DNA of 64,000 nucleotides from Gilliamella sp. wkB7 (GCF_001693435.1 NZ_CM004509.1:2108001-2172000), one strand, 5' to 3'. Positions 29,672-40,183 are shown, counted from the first letter of the stretch. Notes: generated by a model not told the origin, from the letters alone. Numbers and translations: made by a program.

Positions 29672-30685
29672 CTAACTTTTTAACTCTTCTTTTTGAGAAC
29701 GTCCAAGCAATGCCATCGCTGCTTGTTTAGGATCTTTATTTTCATATAAAATTTTATAAATCTGTTCAGTGATAGGCATATCAACATGGTATTTTTGTGC
29801 AAGTGACCAAACTTCTTTGGTATTTTTACAACCTTCGACAACTTGGGCAATAATATCTTGAGCCTCTTGAATAGATTTATTTTGACCAAGTAATATTCCA
29901 AAGCGACGGTTACGAGATTGATTGTCTGTACAAGTTAAAACTAGATCACCAAGTCCTGCCATTCCCATAAAAGTTGCAGGATCAGCGCCTAATACTGCAC
30001 CTAAACGCATCATTTCGGCAAGACCTCGGGTGATTAACGCTGTTCTGGCATTAGCACCAAAGCCTAAACCGTCTGACAGACCTGCACCAATAGCAATAAC
30101 ATTTTTTATTGCCCCGCCAAGTTGTACTCCAATAAAGTCTTTACTGCTGTAAACACGAAAACTTTTACTACAGTGAAATAGATTTTGTAATTCGGTTAAA
30201 AATTGCTCATTGGTTGATGCGACAGTTACTGCTGTTGGTGAACCAGAAGCTACCTCTTTGGCAAACGTTGGTCCAGAAATAACCGCTAATGGAATTTTAT
30301 CACCTAGAATTTCTTTAGCTACATCTTGTAACAATCTGCCTGTATCAACTTCAAGCCCTTTTGTTGCCCAAACAATTTTGCTATCTTTACGTAAGAAAGG
30401 TTTAATTTGTTTTAGGATGCTGGCAAAAGCATGACTTGGTACGACAATTAGTAAAATAGGTGCAGCTAATACGGCTGTTTGTAAATTGCTTTCAATTTGT
30501 AACAGATCAGGAAAAGGTATATCTGGCAAAAACTGCTTATTTTGCCTGTCATGCTGCAAAACAGTCATTTTATCTGGGTTATGTCCCCACAATAACGTAG
30601 GGTGACCATTTCGTGCTAATAAGATAGCTAAAGACGTTCCATAAGAACCCGCTCCAATAACTGTCACAGCAGCATTTTTTTTCAT
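29672..30685 (-). CDS. gpsA: Glycerol-3-phosphate dehydrogenase [NAD(P)+]
   Basis: Reduces dihydroxyacetone phosphate to sn-glycerol-3-phosphate for phospholipid synthesis. The 337 residues show the Rossmann loop [20 protein letters not shown] at the N-terminus, [18 protein letters not shown], and the catalytic-lysine region [13 protein letters not shown] followed by [10 protein letters not shown]. It follows secB by 37 bases, as in Enterobacterales, and is the last gene of that cluster. Confidence 0.96.
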   Translation of the reverse strand: MKKNAAVTVIGAGSYGTSLAILLARNGHPTLLWGHNPDKMTVLQHDRQNKQFLPDIPFPDLLQIESNLQTAVLAAPILLIVVPSHAFASILKQIKPFLRKDSKIVWATKGLEVDTGRLLQDVAKEILGDKIPLAVISGPTFAKEVASGSPTAVTVASTNEQFLTELQNLFHCSKSFRVYSSKDFIGVQLGGAIKNVIAIGAGLSDGLGFGANARTALITRGLAEMMRLGAVLGADPATFMGMAGLGDLVLTCTDNQSRNRRFGILLGQNKSIQEAQDIIAQVVEGCKNTKEVWSLAQKYHVDMPITEQIYKILYENKDPKQAAMALLGRSQKEELKS

Positions 30686-30722
30686 AATAATCCAAAACTT
30701 TTTATTAATTCAAATAATATAA

Positions 30723-31196
30723 CTATTGCAATGTTTCAGTTGATTCAGCTTCAGCTTGTTGCTGAATATAATTCATATACAACGCTTCAAAATTTACTGG
30801 TTCTAGATTCACTTGTGGGAATGAACCTTTATTTACTAAACTTGAAATCACTTCACGTGCGTAAGGGAACAAAATATTTGGACAATAAGAGCCGACACAA
30901 TGTTGAACTTGGCCTTCATCAAATCCGATAAGTGAAAAAATACCTGCTTGAGTCACTTCACAAATATATACAATTTCTTCTTGCTGTTTTACCGTTACAG
31001 TAACCCGTAGTGCAACTTCATAGACGCCTTTATTTAATATTTGCGAAGATGAATTTAATTCTAAATTCATGTCTGGTTGCCACTGTTTAGTAAAGATTTC
31101 AGGTACATTGTTAGTTTCAAATGAAACATCTTTAGTGTAAATACGCTGAATTGCGAATTGTGTTTCAGGTTGTTGGGTATTATTTTGTTCTGTCAT
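30723..31196 (-). CDS. secB: Protein-export chaperone SecB
   Basis: Cytosolic tetrameric chaperone that keeps preproteins unfolded and hands them to SecA. The 157 residues include [14 protein letters not shown] at the start, [11 protein letters not shown], and [20 protein letters not shown] with [15 protein letters not shown] near the end, all diagnostic of SecB. It lies between yibN and gpsA; the grxC gene that normally precedes secB in E. coli is not present in the 25-base gap. Confidence 0.96.
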   Translation of the reverse strand: MTEQNNTQQPETQFAIQRIYTKDVSFETNNVPEIFTKQWQPDMNLELNSSSQILNKGVYEVALRVTVTVKQQEEIVYICEVTQAGIFSLIGFDEGQVQHCVGSYCPNILFPYAREVISSLVNKGSFPQVNLEPVNFEALYMNYIQQQAEAESTETLQ

Positions 31197-31221
31197 GATA
31201 AAACCTTATTTTTGAATAATA

Positions 31222-31662
31222 TTATTTTTTTACAAGTGGTAAATTTTCGCCATTCCAGCCAGCAATGCCATCTTTTAACACAGACACATTTAAAAAGCCT
31301 TGTTTGATAAGTGTTTCACCAATGCTAGCAGACGATAAACCATTTTCGTCGATCAGAATTATGGTGTTTTCTTTAAATTTTTCAATTAATTTTGAACTGG
31401 AATTTTTAATATCGATAGGCAAAATATTATGAGCGTCAGTGATATGCCCCTTTTTAAAACTATCTGCAGATCTAATATCAATAATAACTGCATTTTCTTT
31501 GTTAATCATATGGATCGCCTGAGCATTATCAATAATTTTAACCTTTGATAATTTACCTTTAATTGTTAATACGATAATTGTGATAAATAGCGCAATCCAA
31601 CCTAATGAAAGCAAAAGATGATTTTTTACAAAAGGTAGAATTTCGAGTGTAATAAAGTCCAT
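31222..31662 (-). CDS. yibN: Membrane-anchored rhodanese-like protein YibN
   Basis: A 146-residue protein with one N-terminal membrane helix (about residues 12-34) and a single rhodanese domain facing the cytoplasm. It begins like E. coli YibN and has IDIRSADSFKKGHITDAHNI and GIAGWNGENLPLV. The active-site loop (IILIDENGLSSAS) lacks the Cys of active rhodaneses, so it probably does not transfer sulfur itself. It precedes secB in the order yibN-secB-gpsA. Confidence 0.88.
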   Translation of the reverse strand: MDFITLEILPFVKNHLLLSLGWIALFITIIVLTIKGKLSKVKIIDNAQAIHMINKENAVIIDIRSADSFKKGHITDAHNILPIDIKNSSSKLIEKFKENTIILIDENGLSSASIGETLIKQGFLNVSVLKDGIAGWNGENLPLVKK

Positions 31663-32049
31663 ACTTATATAATTACCTAATTTTTTAATAATAAGACAAG
31701 ATTATAACGGTATTATGCATTGAAATACAGTGCTTAAAAGAGAAAACTTAATTTACATGCAACCATGTTAATTTAATTTTTCGATTAGAGTGATACATAG
31801 TTTAAATAGGTTATTTTAATTTTATGTTTTTTTATGAGGCTATTTTATTTGTGTAATTTGGTCCAAAATCTAATTTCCGTATTATTTTTATAATTCATGA
31901 TGTTTGGTGATTAGATGGATATAAACTAAATAAACTAAGAAAAACGTCAATTTAAAAATCAGAAATAAATCTTGAATAATGATTAATATAGTAAAATTTA
32001 TCTATTTTAGGGCATTACAAACGATCATTTTTAGTTCGATGAGTAATTT

Positions 32050-32090
32050 TGGTGCATTGATTTGGTGCTTGTTGCTTTAATTTAGTGCAA
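32050..32090 (+). promoter_or_regulatory. Probable NtrC enhancer half-sites upstream of glnA
   Basis: Three GGTGC-type half-sites occur in a row: TGGTGCA (32050-32056), TGGTGC (32063-32068) and TAGTGCAA (32083-32090). They resemble halves of the NtrC consensus TGCACCA-N5-TGGTGCA, about 60-100 bases upstream of the -24 element. They are direct, not inverted, so binding strength is uncertain. Confidence 0.5.
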
Positions 32091-32150
32091 TTCGTATATT
32101 TATGTTACTATTATTGAAGATAAATCCACTAAAATAGTATGGTCAAAAAA

Positions 32151-32166
32151 TGGCATCATATTTGCA
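32151..32166 (+). promoter_or_regulatory. Sigma-54 promoter of glnA
   Basis: TGGCATCATATTTGCA with GG at 32152-32153 and GC at 32164-32165, ten bases apart. This matches the -24/-12 consensus and corresponds to glnAp2 of enteric bacteria. It is 70 bases upstream of the glnA ATG. Confidence 0.88.
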
Positions 32167-32235
32167 TAATAATATACAACTCGGCAAGAATGCCTTTTAA
32201 ACTGAACAATTATTTGTCCTCAATGGAGAAGATAC

Positions 32236-33645
32236 ATGTCTATACAAAGAGTTTTAACGCTAATTAAAGATAATGATGTGAAATTTGTTGATTTACGTTT
32301 TACTGATACTAAAGGTAAAGAACAACATGTTACTATTCCTGTTAGTCAAATTGATACTGATTTTTTTGAAGATGGTAAGATGTTTGATGGCTCATCAATT
32401 GCAGGTTGGAAAGGTATTAATGAATCAGATATGGTATTAATGCCAGATGCATCAAGCGCTGTTATTGACCCATTTTTTGAAGACACGACATTAAATATAC
32501 GTTGTGATGTCTTAGAACCAGCTACATTGCAAGGCTATGATCGTGATCCTCGTTCAATAGCTAAACGTGCAGAAGACTTCTTAAAATCATCTGGTATTGC
32601 TGACACCGTTATTTTTGGACCAGAACCAGAGTTCTTTTTATTTGATGATGTACGTTTTGGTTCGCCGATGTCAGGCAGTTTTGTTCATATCGATGATATT
32701 GAAGCAGCTTGGAATTCGGGTACTAAATATGAAGAAGGTAACAAAGGGCATCGTCCCGGTGTAAAAGGTGGTTATTTTCCACTTCCACCAGTTGATTCAT
32801 CACAAGATATTCGCTCTGAAATGTGCTTAATTATGGAACAACTTGGTTTAGTTGTTGAAGCTCATCACCATGAAGTAGCTACAGCTGGTCAGAACGAAAT
32901 TGCTTGCCGTTTTAACACATTAACTAAAAAAGCTGATGAAGTTCAAATTTATAAATATGTAGTTCAAAATGTTGCTCACGCCTATGGTAAAACAGCAACA
33001 TTTATGCCAAAACCAATATTTGGTGATAATGGTTCAGGTATGCACTGTCACCAATCACTTGCTAAAGACGGCGTAAATCTTTTTGCGGGTGATAAATATG
33101 CGGGTCTATCTGAAATGGCACTGTTTTATATTGGTGGAATTATTAAACATGCTAAAGCGATTAATGCATTTACTAACCCAGCCACTAACTCTTATAAACG
33201 TTTAGTACCAGGTTATGAAGCTCCTGTTATGCTTGCTTATTCAGCACGTAACCGTTCTGCATCAATTCGTATTCCTGTTGTTACAAGCCCTAAAGCTCGT
33301 CGTATTGAAGTTCGTTTTCCAGATCCGGCAGCGAATCCATACTTAGCATTTGCAGCGCAGCTAATGGCTGGTTTAGATGGTATTATCAATAAAATTCATC
33401 CAGGTGATGCAATGGATAAGAACTTGTATGATTTACCGCCAGAAGAATCTAAATTAATTCCACAAGTAGCAGGCTCACTTGAAGAGGCATTAGAAGCATT
33501 AAATTCAGATCGTGAATTCTTAACTCGTGGCAACGTATTTACTAATGATACCATTGATGCCTATATCGATTTAAAACGTCAAGATGTTGATCGTGTTCGT
33601 ATGACGCCACATCCAGTTGAATTTGAATTGTACTATAGCCTATAA
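32236..33645 (+). CDS. glnA: Glutamine synthetase type I
   Basis: ATP-dependent synthesis of glutamine from glutamate and ammonia; dodecamer. The 469 residues include the early loop [17 protein letters not shown], metal-ligand strands ([21 protein letters not shown]), ATP site [17 protein letters not shown], and the NRSASIRIP substrate loop. Tyr398 in NLYDLPPE is the adenylylation site, so the enzyme is probably controlled by GlnE. A GGAGAAG site precedes the ATG. It leads glnA-glnL-glnG. Confidence 0.98.
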   Translation: MSIQRVLTLIKDNDVKFVDLRFTDTKGKEQHVTIPVSQIDTDFFEDGKMFDGSSIAGWKGINESDMVLMPDASSAVIDPFFEDTTLNIRCDVLEPATLQGYDRDPRSIAKRAEDFLKSSGIADTVIFGPEPEFFLFDDVRFGSPMSGSFVHIDDIEAAWNSGTKYEEGNKGHRPGVKGGYFPLPPVDSSQDIRSEMCLIMEQLGLVVEAHHHEVATAGQNEIACRFNTLTKKADEVQIYKYVVQNVAHAYGKTATFMPKPIFGDNGSGMHCHQSLAKDGVNLFAGDKYAGLSEMALFYIGGIIKHAKAINAFTNPATNSYKRLVPGYEAPVMLAYSARNRSASIRIPVVTSPKARRIEVRFPDPAANPYLAFAAQLMAGLDGIINKIHPGDAMDKNLYDLPPEESKLIPQVAGSLEEALEALNSDREFLTRGNVFTNDTIDAYIDLKRQDVDRVRMTPHPVEFELYYSL

Positions 33646-33663
33646 GTAAAAACTTTATGCCTT

Positions 33664-33687
33664 AACCATCACTATTTAGTGGTGGTT
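33664..33687 (+). terminator. Intercistronic hairpin between glnA and glnL
   Basis: Ten-base stem AACCATCACT / AGTGGTGGTT (one G-U pair) with an ATTT loop, 18 bases after the glnA stop. Partial termination here would explain why glutamine synthetase is made in excess of GlnLG, as in enteric bacteria. The alternative GTG start of glnL at 33679 would lie inside this stem. Confidence 0.6.
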
Positions 33688-33711
33688 TCTAAAGGGGACG
33701 GAAATCCAACG

Positions 33712-34761
33712 ATGACATTTGATAATGAATCTGATGCTAATCTTGTTCTCGATTCGATGATCACAAGTATTTTGTTATTAGATAAAAAACTCAATATTCT
33801 TTATGCTAATACTGCTGCGCAACAATTATTGGCGCAAAGTTCCAAAAAATTATTAGAAAGTTGTTTCCCAGATTTATTGAGCTATTTTTCTTTAGATATT
33901 GAATTAATGCTGAGTGCATTAGAAAAAAATCAGGGTTTTACGGATAACGAAGTTAATTTAGTTGTTAACAATGAATTACATATCTTATCGTTAACGGCAC
34001 AATTACTAACAAACGGTCATGTATTGATCGAAATGGCGCCGTTAAATAATCATAAGCGGTTAAGTCAAGAGCAATTACAACAAGCCCAACAAAGTGCAGC
34101 TCGTGAATTAGTTAGGGGGCTTGCTCATGAAATTAAAAATCCACTTGGAGGTCTTAGAGGCGCCGCTCAGTTATTATCACGCGAACTACCTAAAAATGAA
34201 TTGCAAGATTATACGCAAATAATTATTGAACAAGCAGATAGATTAAGGAATCTTGTCGATAGGTTACTTGGCCCTCAACAGCGATTGCAGCAAAAAGAAC
34301 AGAATATTCATAAAGCAATTGAACGAATATATGCACTCCTTTGTCTGGAAAAGCCAATCAATGTTGTAATTTTACGTGATTATGACCCCAGTTTGCCTGA
34401 ATTCATTCATGATTCAGAGCAGATTGAGCAAGTGATTTTAAATATTGCTCGTAATGCTTTACAAGCTATTGGTACTAAAAGTGGAACGATAACAATTAGA
34501 ACAAGAACAGCGTTTCAAGTTACTTTACATGGTCAGCGTTATCGTCTATGCGCGCGTATAGATATTGAAGACAATGGACCAGGTGTTCCTGTTCATATAC
34601 AAGATACACTGTTTTATCCAATGGTAAGTGGTTATGAAGGCGGTACTGGAATTGGACTTTCGATTGCACATAATATTGTCGATCAACATCACGGTAAAAT
34701 TGAATTTAATAGTTGGCCTGGGCATACAGAATTTTCTGTCTATCTGCCAATTAAGCAGTGA
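33712..34761 (+). CDS. glnL: Nitrogen regulation histidine kinase NtrB
   Basis: Two-component sensor that phosphorylates NtrC under nitrogen limitation and dephosphorylates it with PII. A PAS domain (about 10-110) is followed by the phosphoacceptor His139 in [11 protein letters not shown], an N box (NIARNALQA), and G boxes DNGPG and [11 protein letters not shown] chose the ATG at 33712, preceded by a GGGGACGGA stretch, over the GTG at 33679: it removes an unsupported extension and gives the phospho-His the same number as in E. coli. It is followed by glnG after 11 bases. Confidence 0.95.
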   Translation: MTFDNESDANLVLDSMITSILLLDKKLNILYANTAAQQLLAQSSKKLLESCFPDLLSYFSLDIELMLSALEKNQGFTDNEVNLVVNNELHILSLTAQLLTNGHVLIEMAPLNNHKRLSQEQLQQAQQSAARELVRGLAHEIKNPLGGLRGAAQLLSRELPKNELQDYTQIIIEQADRLRNLVDRLLGPQQRLQQKEQNIHKAIERIYALLCLEKPINVVILRDYDPSLPEFIHDSEQIEQVILNIARNALQAIGTKSGTITIRTRTAFQVTLHGQRYRLCARIDIEDNGPGVPVHIQDTLFYPMVSGYEGGTGIGLSIAHNIVDQHHGKIEFNSWPGHTEFSVYLPIKQ

Positions 34762-34772
34762 GGTAAATTAAA

Positions 34773-36212
34773 ATGAATGTTTGGATAGTTGATGATGATA
34801 GTTCTATTCGTTGGGTATTAGAAAAAGCATTAACCAATGCTCATTTTAATTGTATTACTTTTTCAAGTGGTCAAGAAGCGATAGATGCTTTAGTTACTAA
34901 TCCACAAAAACCGGCAGTTTTAATCTCAGATATAAAAATGCCCGGGCTAGATGGCTTTACATTACTTCACCATGTTAAAGAACAATATCCTGACTTACCT
35001 GTTATTATTATGACAGCTCATTCAGATCTTGATGCAGCAGTGAATGCATATCAACGGGGAGCTTATGATTATATCCCTAAACCTTTTGATGTTGATGAAG
35101 TTATTCAACTCGTAGAGCGAGCTATACTACAAACTCAAAGTAAAAAAAACAGTAGTAATACCACCGCTAAAGCGTCCACTGGTATTATTGGTGAAGCGCC
35201 TTCTATGCAAGAAGTGTTTCGTATTATTGGTCGTTTATCTAAATCATCAATAAGTGTTTTGATTAATGGAGAGTCTGGAACGGGTAAAGAACTGGTCGCC
35301 AAAGCTCTGCATACTCATAGTCCTCGATCACAATCGCCATTTATTGCACTTAATATGGCCGCTATCCCTAAAGACCTCATTGAATCAGAACTATTTGGGC
35401 ATGAAAAAGGGGCTTTTACTGGGGCAGCACAAATTCGTCATGGACGATTTGAACAAGCTAATGGTGGAACGTTATTTTTAGATGAAATTGGTGATATGCC
35501 TCTTGATGTGCAAACCAGATTATTAAGAGTGTTAGCTGATGGGCAGTTTTATCGTATTGGGGGATATTCACCCGTCAAAGTCGATGTACGTATTATCGCT
35601 GCAACTCACCAAGATTTAGAAGCAAGAGTCAGAGAAGGAAAATTTAGAGATGATCTGTTTCATCGTCTAAATGTAATTCGTATTTTATTACCCCCACTAC
35701 GCGATAGGGCTCAAGATATTCCAAAACTGGCAGCACATTTTTTAAATACTACAGCAAAAGAATTAGGGGTAGAAAGTAAAGTATTCAGTGTTGAAGCCTT
35801 AGATGTATTATGTAAGTTTAATTGGCCAGGTAATGTTCGTCAGCTTGAGAACACTTGCCGTTGGGTTACAGTTATGTCTTCAAGTAAAGAAATACTTGTA
35901 CAAGATTTACCTCCAGAGTTATTGCAATTAACTATACCTAAAAACGTCACAAGTCAGGAAGTTAGCATTCAACAGAGTAATCAAGTACAAAAAAATATTG
36001 ATTGGCAATATCAGCTGGAACATTGGGCTAAAGAAGCCTTAATTGCTGGCAAGGTTGGCATTTTAACAGAGGCGGTTACTGATGTTGAGCGTATTTTATT
36101 AAATTGTGCTTTGAATTTTACTCGTGGACATAAACAAGATGCTGCACATTTATTAGGTTGGGGACGTAATACGTTGACGAGAAAGCTTAAAGAATTATCT
36201 GATGATAAGTAA
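34773..36212 (+). CDS. glnG: Nitrogen regulation response regulator NtrC
   Basis: A 479-residue sigma-54 activator. The receiver domain has DDD (7-9), phospho-acceptor Asp53 (ISDIKMPG) and the conserved Lys (PKPFD). The AAA+ domain has [14 protein letters not shown], and the sensor region [10 protein letters not shown] Fis-type DNA-binding helix-turn-helix lies at the C-terminus ([17 protein letters not shown]). It is the last gene of the glnA operon and the likely activator of the sigma-54 promoter ahead of glnA. Confidence 0.97.
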   Translation: MNVWIVDDDSSIRWVLEKALTNAHFNCITFSSGQEAIDALVTNPQKPAVLISDIKMPGLDGFTLLHHVKEQYPDLPVIIMTAHSDLDAAVNAYQRGAYDYIPKPFDVDEVIQLVERAILQTQSKKNSSNTTAKASTGIIGEAPSMQEVFRIIGRLSKSSISVLINGESGTGKELVAKALHTHSPRSQSPFIALNMAAIPKDLIESELFGHEKGAFTGAAQIRHGRFEQANGGTLFLDEIGDMPLDVQTRLLRVLADGQFYRIGGYSPVKVDVRIIAATHQDLEARVREGKFRDDLFHRLNVIRILLPPLRDRAQDIPKLAAHFLNTTAKELGVESKVFSVEALDVLCKFNWPGNVRQLENTCRWVTVMSSSKEILVQDLPPELLQLTIPKNVTSQEVSIQQSNQVQKNIDWQYQLEHWAKEALIAGKVGILTEAVTDVERILLNCALNFTRGHKQDAAHLLGWGRNTLTRKLKELSDDK

Positions 36213-36354
36213 TTATTAAAAATATATGCGGTTTTTATAAAAACTCATTGTTTCAACTTTAAAAATTACTGTTTTTATCAATTTTTTTGGTATTATTTTG
36301 CTGTTTGTTTAAAGTTCATTGAACACTTATTTATTTTTAGTTACAATTCGGTGT

Positions 36355-36376
36355 AAATGATAATTATTATTATTTT
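36355..36376 (+). promoter_or_regulatory. Fur-box-like site ahead of the siderophore importer
   Basis: AAATGATAATTATTATTATTTT, about 50 bases upstream of the binding-protein ATG, matches the GATAAT-repeat character of Fur boxes. The next stretch (ATTTATCATTT, 36377 onward) extends the dyad. Iron repression of the operon is a fair inference. Base composition makes chance matches possible. Confidence 0.55.
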
Positions 36377-36424
36377 ATTTATCATTTATGCGCTTTTGAA
36401 CTAAGCTAATAATTAGGAGTTACA

Positions 36425-37381
36425 ATGTATTCATCTATCAAAGTTAAATTTTTAGTATTACTAGCCGCTTTATTTGCATTGGTTGGTTGTGATGATAAAA
36501 AAGATGCACCTGCCGCTAATAAAACATCAATTGTTGTTGAACATGCCCAAGGTAAAACCGAGGTACCTGAAAATCCAAAAAAAGTAGTAGTATTTAATAC
36601 CGCAACATTAGATATTATCGATGCATTAAATATTCCTGTTACGGCCGTTCCTCAATCAGATGTACATTTCCCAGACTTCTTATCAAAATATGCAGATAAA
36701 ACCTATACTAATGTTGGCACTCTATTTGAGCCAAATTATGAAGTGCTAAGTACACTTCAACCTGATGTAATTATTGCTGGTGGACGTGCAAATGATGTCT
36801 ATAAAAAATTAAGTGATATTGCACCAACAATCTCGCTTGATCTAGATCCTAATAATTTCTTAGCTAGTTTAACGCAGCGTACTGAACAGTTAGGTACCAT
36901 TTTTGGTAAACAAGAGCAAGCAAAAAAATTACTTGCTGATTTTAATCAAAAAATTGAACAGTTAAACCCAAAAGCAAGTACAGCAGGAACCGCTTTAGTT
37001 ATTATGATTAATGGTGGCAAAATGTCTGCTTATGGACCAAAATCGCGTTTTGGATTTATTTTCGATGTACTAGGTTTTAAACCTGCAACAATATTCCAAG
37101 AAGCGGGACGTCATGGTAATGCAGTAACTTCTGAATTTGTATTAAGCGTTAATCCTCAATGGTTATTTGTCCTAGATAGAGACAATGCAATTGGTAATAA
37201 AGAAGCTCAATCAGCACAGCAAGTTTTGAATAATGAATTAATTCAGAAAACAGATGCATGGCAACAAAACCATATTGTTTATTTAGATTCTACATCAATG
37301 TATATTTCTGGTGGTATCCAAACTTATAGTCGTTTAATGGACCAAATAAGTGATGTTTTACAAAAAACATCAGCAAACTAA
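36425..37381 (+). CDS. Siderophore ABC transporter substrate-binding lipoprotein
   Basis: A 318-residue periplasmic binding protein. The signal peptide ends in a lipobox with Cys22 (LVGC), so the mature protein is lipid-anchored. The fold is class III (Fe3+-siderophore binding). The central segment INGGKMSAYGPKSRFGFIFD and the later FVLDRDNAIG resemble the YclQ/CeuE/FatB group that binds petrobactin- or catecholate-type ferric siderophores. It is the first gene of a four-gene operon with two permeases and an ATPase and sits behind a Fur-like box. No siderophore synthesis genes are nearby, so a siderophore from neighbours is probably scavenged. Confidence 0.88.
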   Translation: MYSSIKVKFLVLLAALFALVGCDDKKDAPAANKTSIVVEHAQGKTEVPENPKKVVVFNTATLDIIDALNIPVTAVPQSDVHFPDFLSKYADKTYTNVGTLFEPNYEVLSTLQPDVIIAGGRANDVYKKLSDIAPTISLDLDPNNFLASLTQRTEQLGTIFGKQEQAKKLLADFNQKIEQLNPKASTAGTALVIMINGGKMSAYGPKSRFGFIFDVLGFKPATIFQEAGRHGNAVTSEFVLSVNPQWLFVLDRDNAIGNKEAQSAQQVLNNELIQKTDAWQQNHIVYLDSTSMYISGGIQTYSRLMDQISDVLQKTSAN

Positions 37382-37388
37382 ATAAACC

Positions 37389-38348
37389 ATGACTAAAACA
37401 GTTTATTTTATTGCAGGCATTGTTTTTTTATTAGCAATGACTGCATTAAGTTTGTTTATTGGTGCAGGGCATGTAACGTTAGTCGATCTTTGGTCTGACA
37501 GTAATATGCGACAAATCTTTTTTGTTAGCCGTGTTCCTAGAACGGTGGCTTTACTCTTAGCGGGTAGCGCGATGAGTGTTGCAGGTTTAATTATGCAACT
37601 ACTTACTCAAAATCGATTTGTCGAACCTTCTCTAGTAGGTACTACTCAATCAGCTAGTTTAGGATTATTAGTGATGATGGTACTTGCTCCAGGCGCAAGT
37701 GTTATGATGAAAATGGTGGTAGCAAGTTTATTTGCTATGGCTGGCACTGTATTATTCATGTTTATTTCTCGCAAAATTATTTTTAAATCTGCACTTATGG
37801 TACCTCTTGTTGGGATAATGCTTGGTGCAGTGATTAGTGCAATTTGTACTTTTTTTGCTATGTATTTTGATTTACTGCAATCACTTGGAGGCTGGGAATC
37901 AGGTGATTTTTCAGGTATTTTACAAGGTCGCTACGAGCTATTGTGGCTAGTTGGGGGCATTACCTTACTTGCATGTTGGAGCGCAGATCGTTTTACCGTT
38001 GTGGGATTAGGACGTGATTTTTCTGTCAATGTCGGACTTAATTATAACCAAGTCATGCTAACTGGACTTATTGTTATAGCTCTTATTGGTGGCATCGTCG
38101 TTGTCGTTGTTGGAGTATTGCCATTTTTAGGATTAATTGTACCTAACATTGTCAGTTTGATATTTGGTGATAACGTTCGTAAAACCATACCTTGGATATG
38201 TTTATTCGGAAGTGGATTGGTTTTATTTTGCGATATTATCGGGCGAGTTATTCGCTATCCGTTTGAAATTCCCGTTAGTGTTATTCTTGGTGTGGTAGGG
38301 GCTATTATTTTTTTAGTGTTGTTGAGTAAAAAACGTCATGCTAGTTAA
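37389..38348 (+). CDS. Siderophore ABC transporter permease 1 (FecCD family)
   Basis: A 319-residue inner-membrane permease of the FecCD/BtuC family, about nine to ten helices. SRVPRTVALLLAGSAMSVAGLIMQ and VVVGVLPFLGLIVPNIVSLIFGDN are the standard motifs. It starts 7 bases after the binding-protein gene and overlaps the second permease by 11 bases, suggesting coupled translation. Closest in type to YclN/CeuB. Confidence 0.9.
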   Translation: MTKTVYFIAGIVFLLAMTALSLFIGAGHVTLVDLWSDSNMRQIFFVSRVPRTVALLLAGSAMSVAGLIMQLLTQNRFVEPSLVGTTQSASLGLLVMMVLAPGASVMMKMVVASLFAMAGTVLFMFISRKIIFKSALMVPLVGIMLGAVISAICTFFAMYFDLLQSLGGWESGDFSGILQGRYELLWLVGGITLLACWSADRFTVVGLGRDFSVNVGLNYNQVMLTGLIVIALIGGIVVVVVGVLPFLGLIVPNIVSLIFGDNVRKTIPWICLFGSGLVLFCDIIGRVIRYPFEIPVSVILGVVGAIIFLVLLSKKRHAS

Positions 38349-39309
38349 TCAAAAACGCCTTATTTCAAGTCGAAAAACAATATTATTATTACTAGGTATT
38401 GCCGTTTTTTGTGTTGTTTTTTTTATGACATTTAATTTAAAAGGTAATATTAGTTATATTTTAGGTCATCGGACTTGGATTGTCTTAACCATGATTTTAG
38501 TGGCTTTTTCTGCAGCAACTTCGACTCTGCTTTTCCAAACTGTTACTAATAATCGAATTTTGACACCCTCTATAATGGGATTTGAATCTTTGTTTGTATT
38601 GATTCAAACGGTGGTCGTCTTTTTTATTGATGCTCAAGGTATTCCTTATATTGGAATTATTGGTAAATTTATTTTTGAATCATTGTTATTAATTTTATTT
38701 TCTCTATTTTTGTATCGAGGATTATTTACCAAGCTCAAACAGAATCTTCATTTAGTTTTATTAATTGGGATCATTTTAGGCACGCTATTTCGTAGTTTTT
38801 CTAATTTGTTACAGAGGTTAATGACACCAACTGAATTTGCTGTATTGCAAAGCCGAATTTTTGCAACATTTACTCGAGCTGAACCTATGTTAATTATCTT
38901 TTCATTAATTATTGCCACAATTATAGGGCTTTTTTTATGGCGGATGCGGTTTAGGTTCGATGTATTAGCGTTAGGGCGTGATAATGCCATTAATTTGGGC
39001 GTCGATTATCAAAAAAGTGTCACCATTATTTTATTACTTGTTTCGGTATTAGTTGCAATATCAACGGCACTAGTGGGTCCTTTTACTTTTCTTGGTCTGC
39101 TTATTGCCAATTTAGCTTATAGCATTAGTGGTTCAAGCCAGCATCGTTTTTTATTACCAACAGCTTTTTTATTAGGTGTAATTTTTCTTGTTGGTGGACA
39201 GATGTTTTTAGAACATGTCTTAAACATGGTAGGTGCATTATCTATTGTAATTGAATTTATTGGTGGTTCATTGTTTATCTTCTTATTATTGAAAAAGGTT
39301 TCAATGTGA
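38338..39309 (+). CDS. Siderophore ABC transporter permease 2 (FecCD family)
   Basis: A 323-residue second permease subunit of the same family, in the YclO/CeuC position. It shows AATSTLLFQTVTNNRILTPS and LVGPFTFLGLLIANLAYSIS, the altered versions of the FecCD motifs typical of the second subunit. It overlaps the first permease gene by 11 bases and the ATPase gene by 4 bases. Confidence 0.9.
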   Translation: MLVNQKRLISSRKTILLLLGIAVFCVVFFMTFNLKGNISYILGHRTWIVLTMILVAFSAATSTLLFQTVTNNRILTPSIMGFESLFVLIQTVVVFFIDAQGIPYIGIIGKFIFESLLLILFSLFLYRGLFTKLKQNLHLVLLIGIILGTLFRSFSNLLQRLMTPTEFAVLQSRIFATFTRAEPMLIIFSLIIATIIGLFLWRMRFRFDVLALGRDNAINLGVDYQKSVTIILLLVSVLVAISTALVGPFTFLGLLIANLAYSISGSSQHRFLLPTAFLLGVIFLVGGQMFLEHVLNMVGALSIVIEFIGGSLFIFLLLKKVSM

Positions 39310-40061
39310 TAGAAATTGATAATATTAGTAAAAAATATCAAACTATACAGGTATTAAAAAATGTGAGTGCAACAATATCACAAGGTGGTATTACAGCGAT
39401 TATTGGTCCAAATGGTGCAGGTAAATCGACACTATTATCAATTATTAGTCGTTTATTGCTTGCTGATGAGGGGCTAGTAAAGATTCAAAATATGGATGTT
39501 GTTAATACGCCAAGCGATAAACTTGCAACTTATCTTTCAGTATTAAGGCAAGAAAATCGTTTTACCAGCAGACTTACTGTTTTTGAGTTAGTTGGATTTG
39601 GCCGTTATCCTTATAGCAAAGGGCGATTAAATAAAGATGATTTAGTACATATTAATCGGGCTCTTGAATTTTTGAATTTGACTGAATATAAAGATCGATT
39701 TTTAGATGAGCTTTCTGGTGGGCAACGTCAACGTGCTTATGTCGCAATGGTACTTTGTCAAGACACAGAATACGTATTACTTGATGAACCATTAAATAAC
39801 CTTGATATGAAGCATGCTGTTGCAATGATGAAACAGTTACGTCGTGCTGCTGATGAATTGGGTAAAACGATTGTTATTGTCATTCACGATATTAATTTTG
39901 CTTCGGTCTATTCCAACTATATTCTAGCAATGAAAAATGGAGAATTAATTTATCAAGGAAATCCAGAGCAGATAATGGACTCCGCTATTTTAGAAGATAT
40001 TTTCGATACTCCTGTTCAGATAGAAAAAGTTTATGATCAAAATATTGCAATCTATTATTGA
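39306..40061 (+). CDS. Siderophore ABC transporter ATP-binding protein
   Basis: A 251-residue ABC ATPase that drives the two permeases. Walker A GPNGAGKST, signature LSGGQRQRAYVAM, and Walker B YVLLDEPLNNLD are all intact, with the switch His in VIHDINFA. It starts at a GTG that overlaps the permease stop (ATGTGA), so translation is coupled. Last gene of the operon; no strong terminator was seen after it. Confidence 0.92.
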   Translation: MIEIDNISKKYQTIQVLKNVSATISQGGITAIIGPNGAGKSTLLSIISRLLLADEGLVKIQNMDVVNTPSDKLATYLSVLRQENRFTSRLTVFELVGFGRYPYSKGRLNKDDLVHINRALEFLNLTEYKDRFLDELSGGQRQRAYVAMVLCQDTEYVLLDEPLNNLDMKHAVAMMKQLRRAADELGKTIVIVIHDINFASVYSNYILAMKNGELIYQGNPEQIMDSAILEDIFDTPVQIEKVYDQNIAIYY

Positions 40062-40183
40062 TAGATATTTAACTATTAATAATAAAAATATTAAAAATAT
40101 TCAATCAAATATAGAAACTTTTGTTTACTATTTTCTCTGATTAATGTTAAATAAATGACAATACTTTTGCCGAGATAATAATA

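Larger units (their letters stand above)
31663..32235. other. glnA upstream control region
   Basis: About 570 bases without coding potential between divergent yibN and glnA. The right part holds the NtrC-like half-sites and the sigma-54 promoter listed separately. The left part is A+T-rich and must carry the yibN promoter; I see no distinct box there. Confidence 0.55.

Noticed and set aside
33679..33711. GTG start for glnL at 33679
   Set aside because: It lies inside the glnA-glnL hairpin and adds residues absent from NtrB; the ATG at 33712 puts the phospho-His at the expected number.
36231..36244. GTTTTTATAAAAAC palindrome as terminator of glnG
   Set aside because: It has no loop and only one G-C pair at each end, so it cannot form a useful hairpin.
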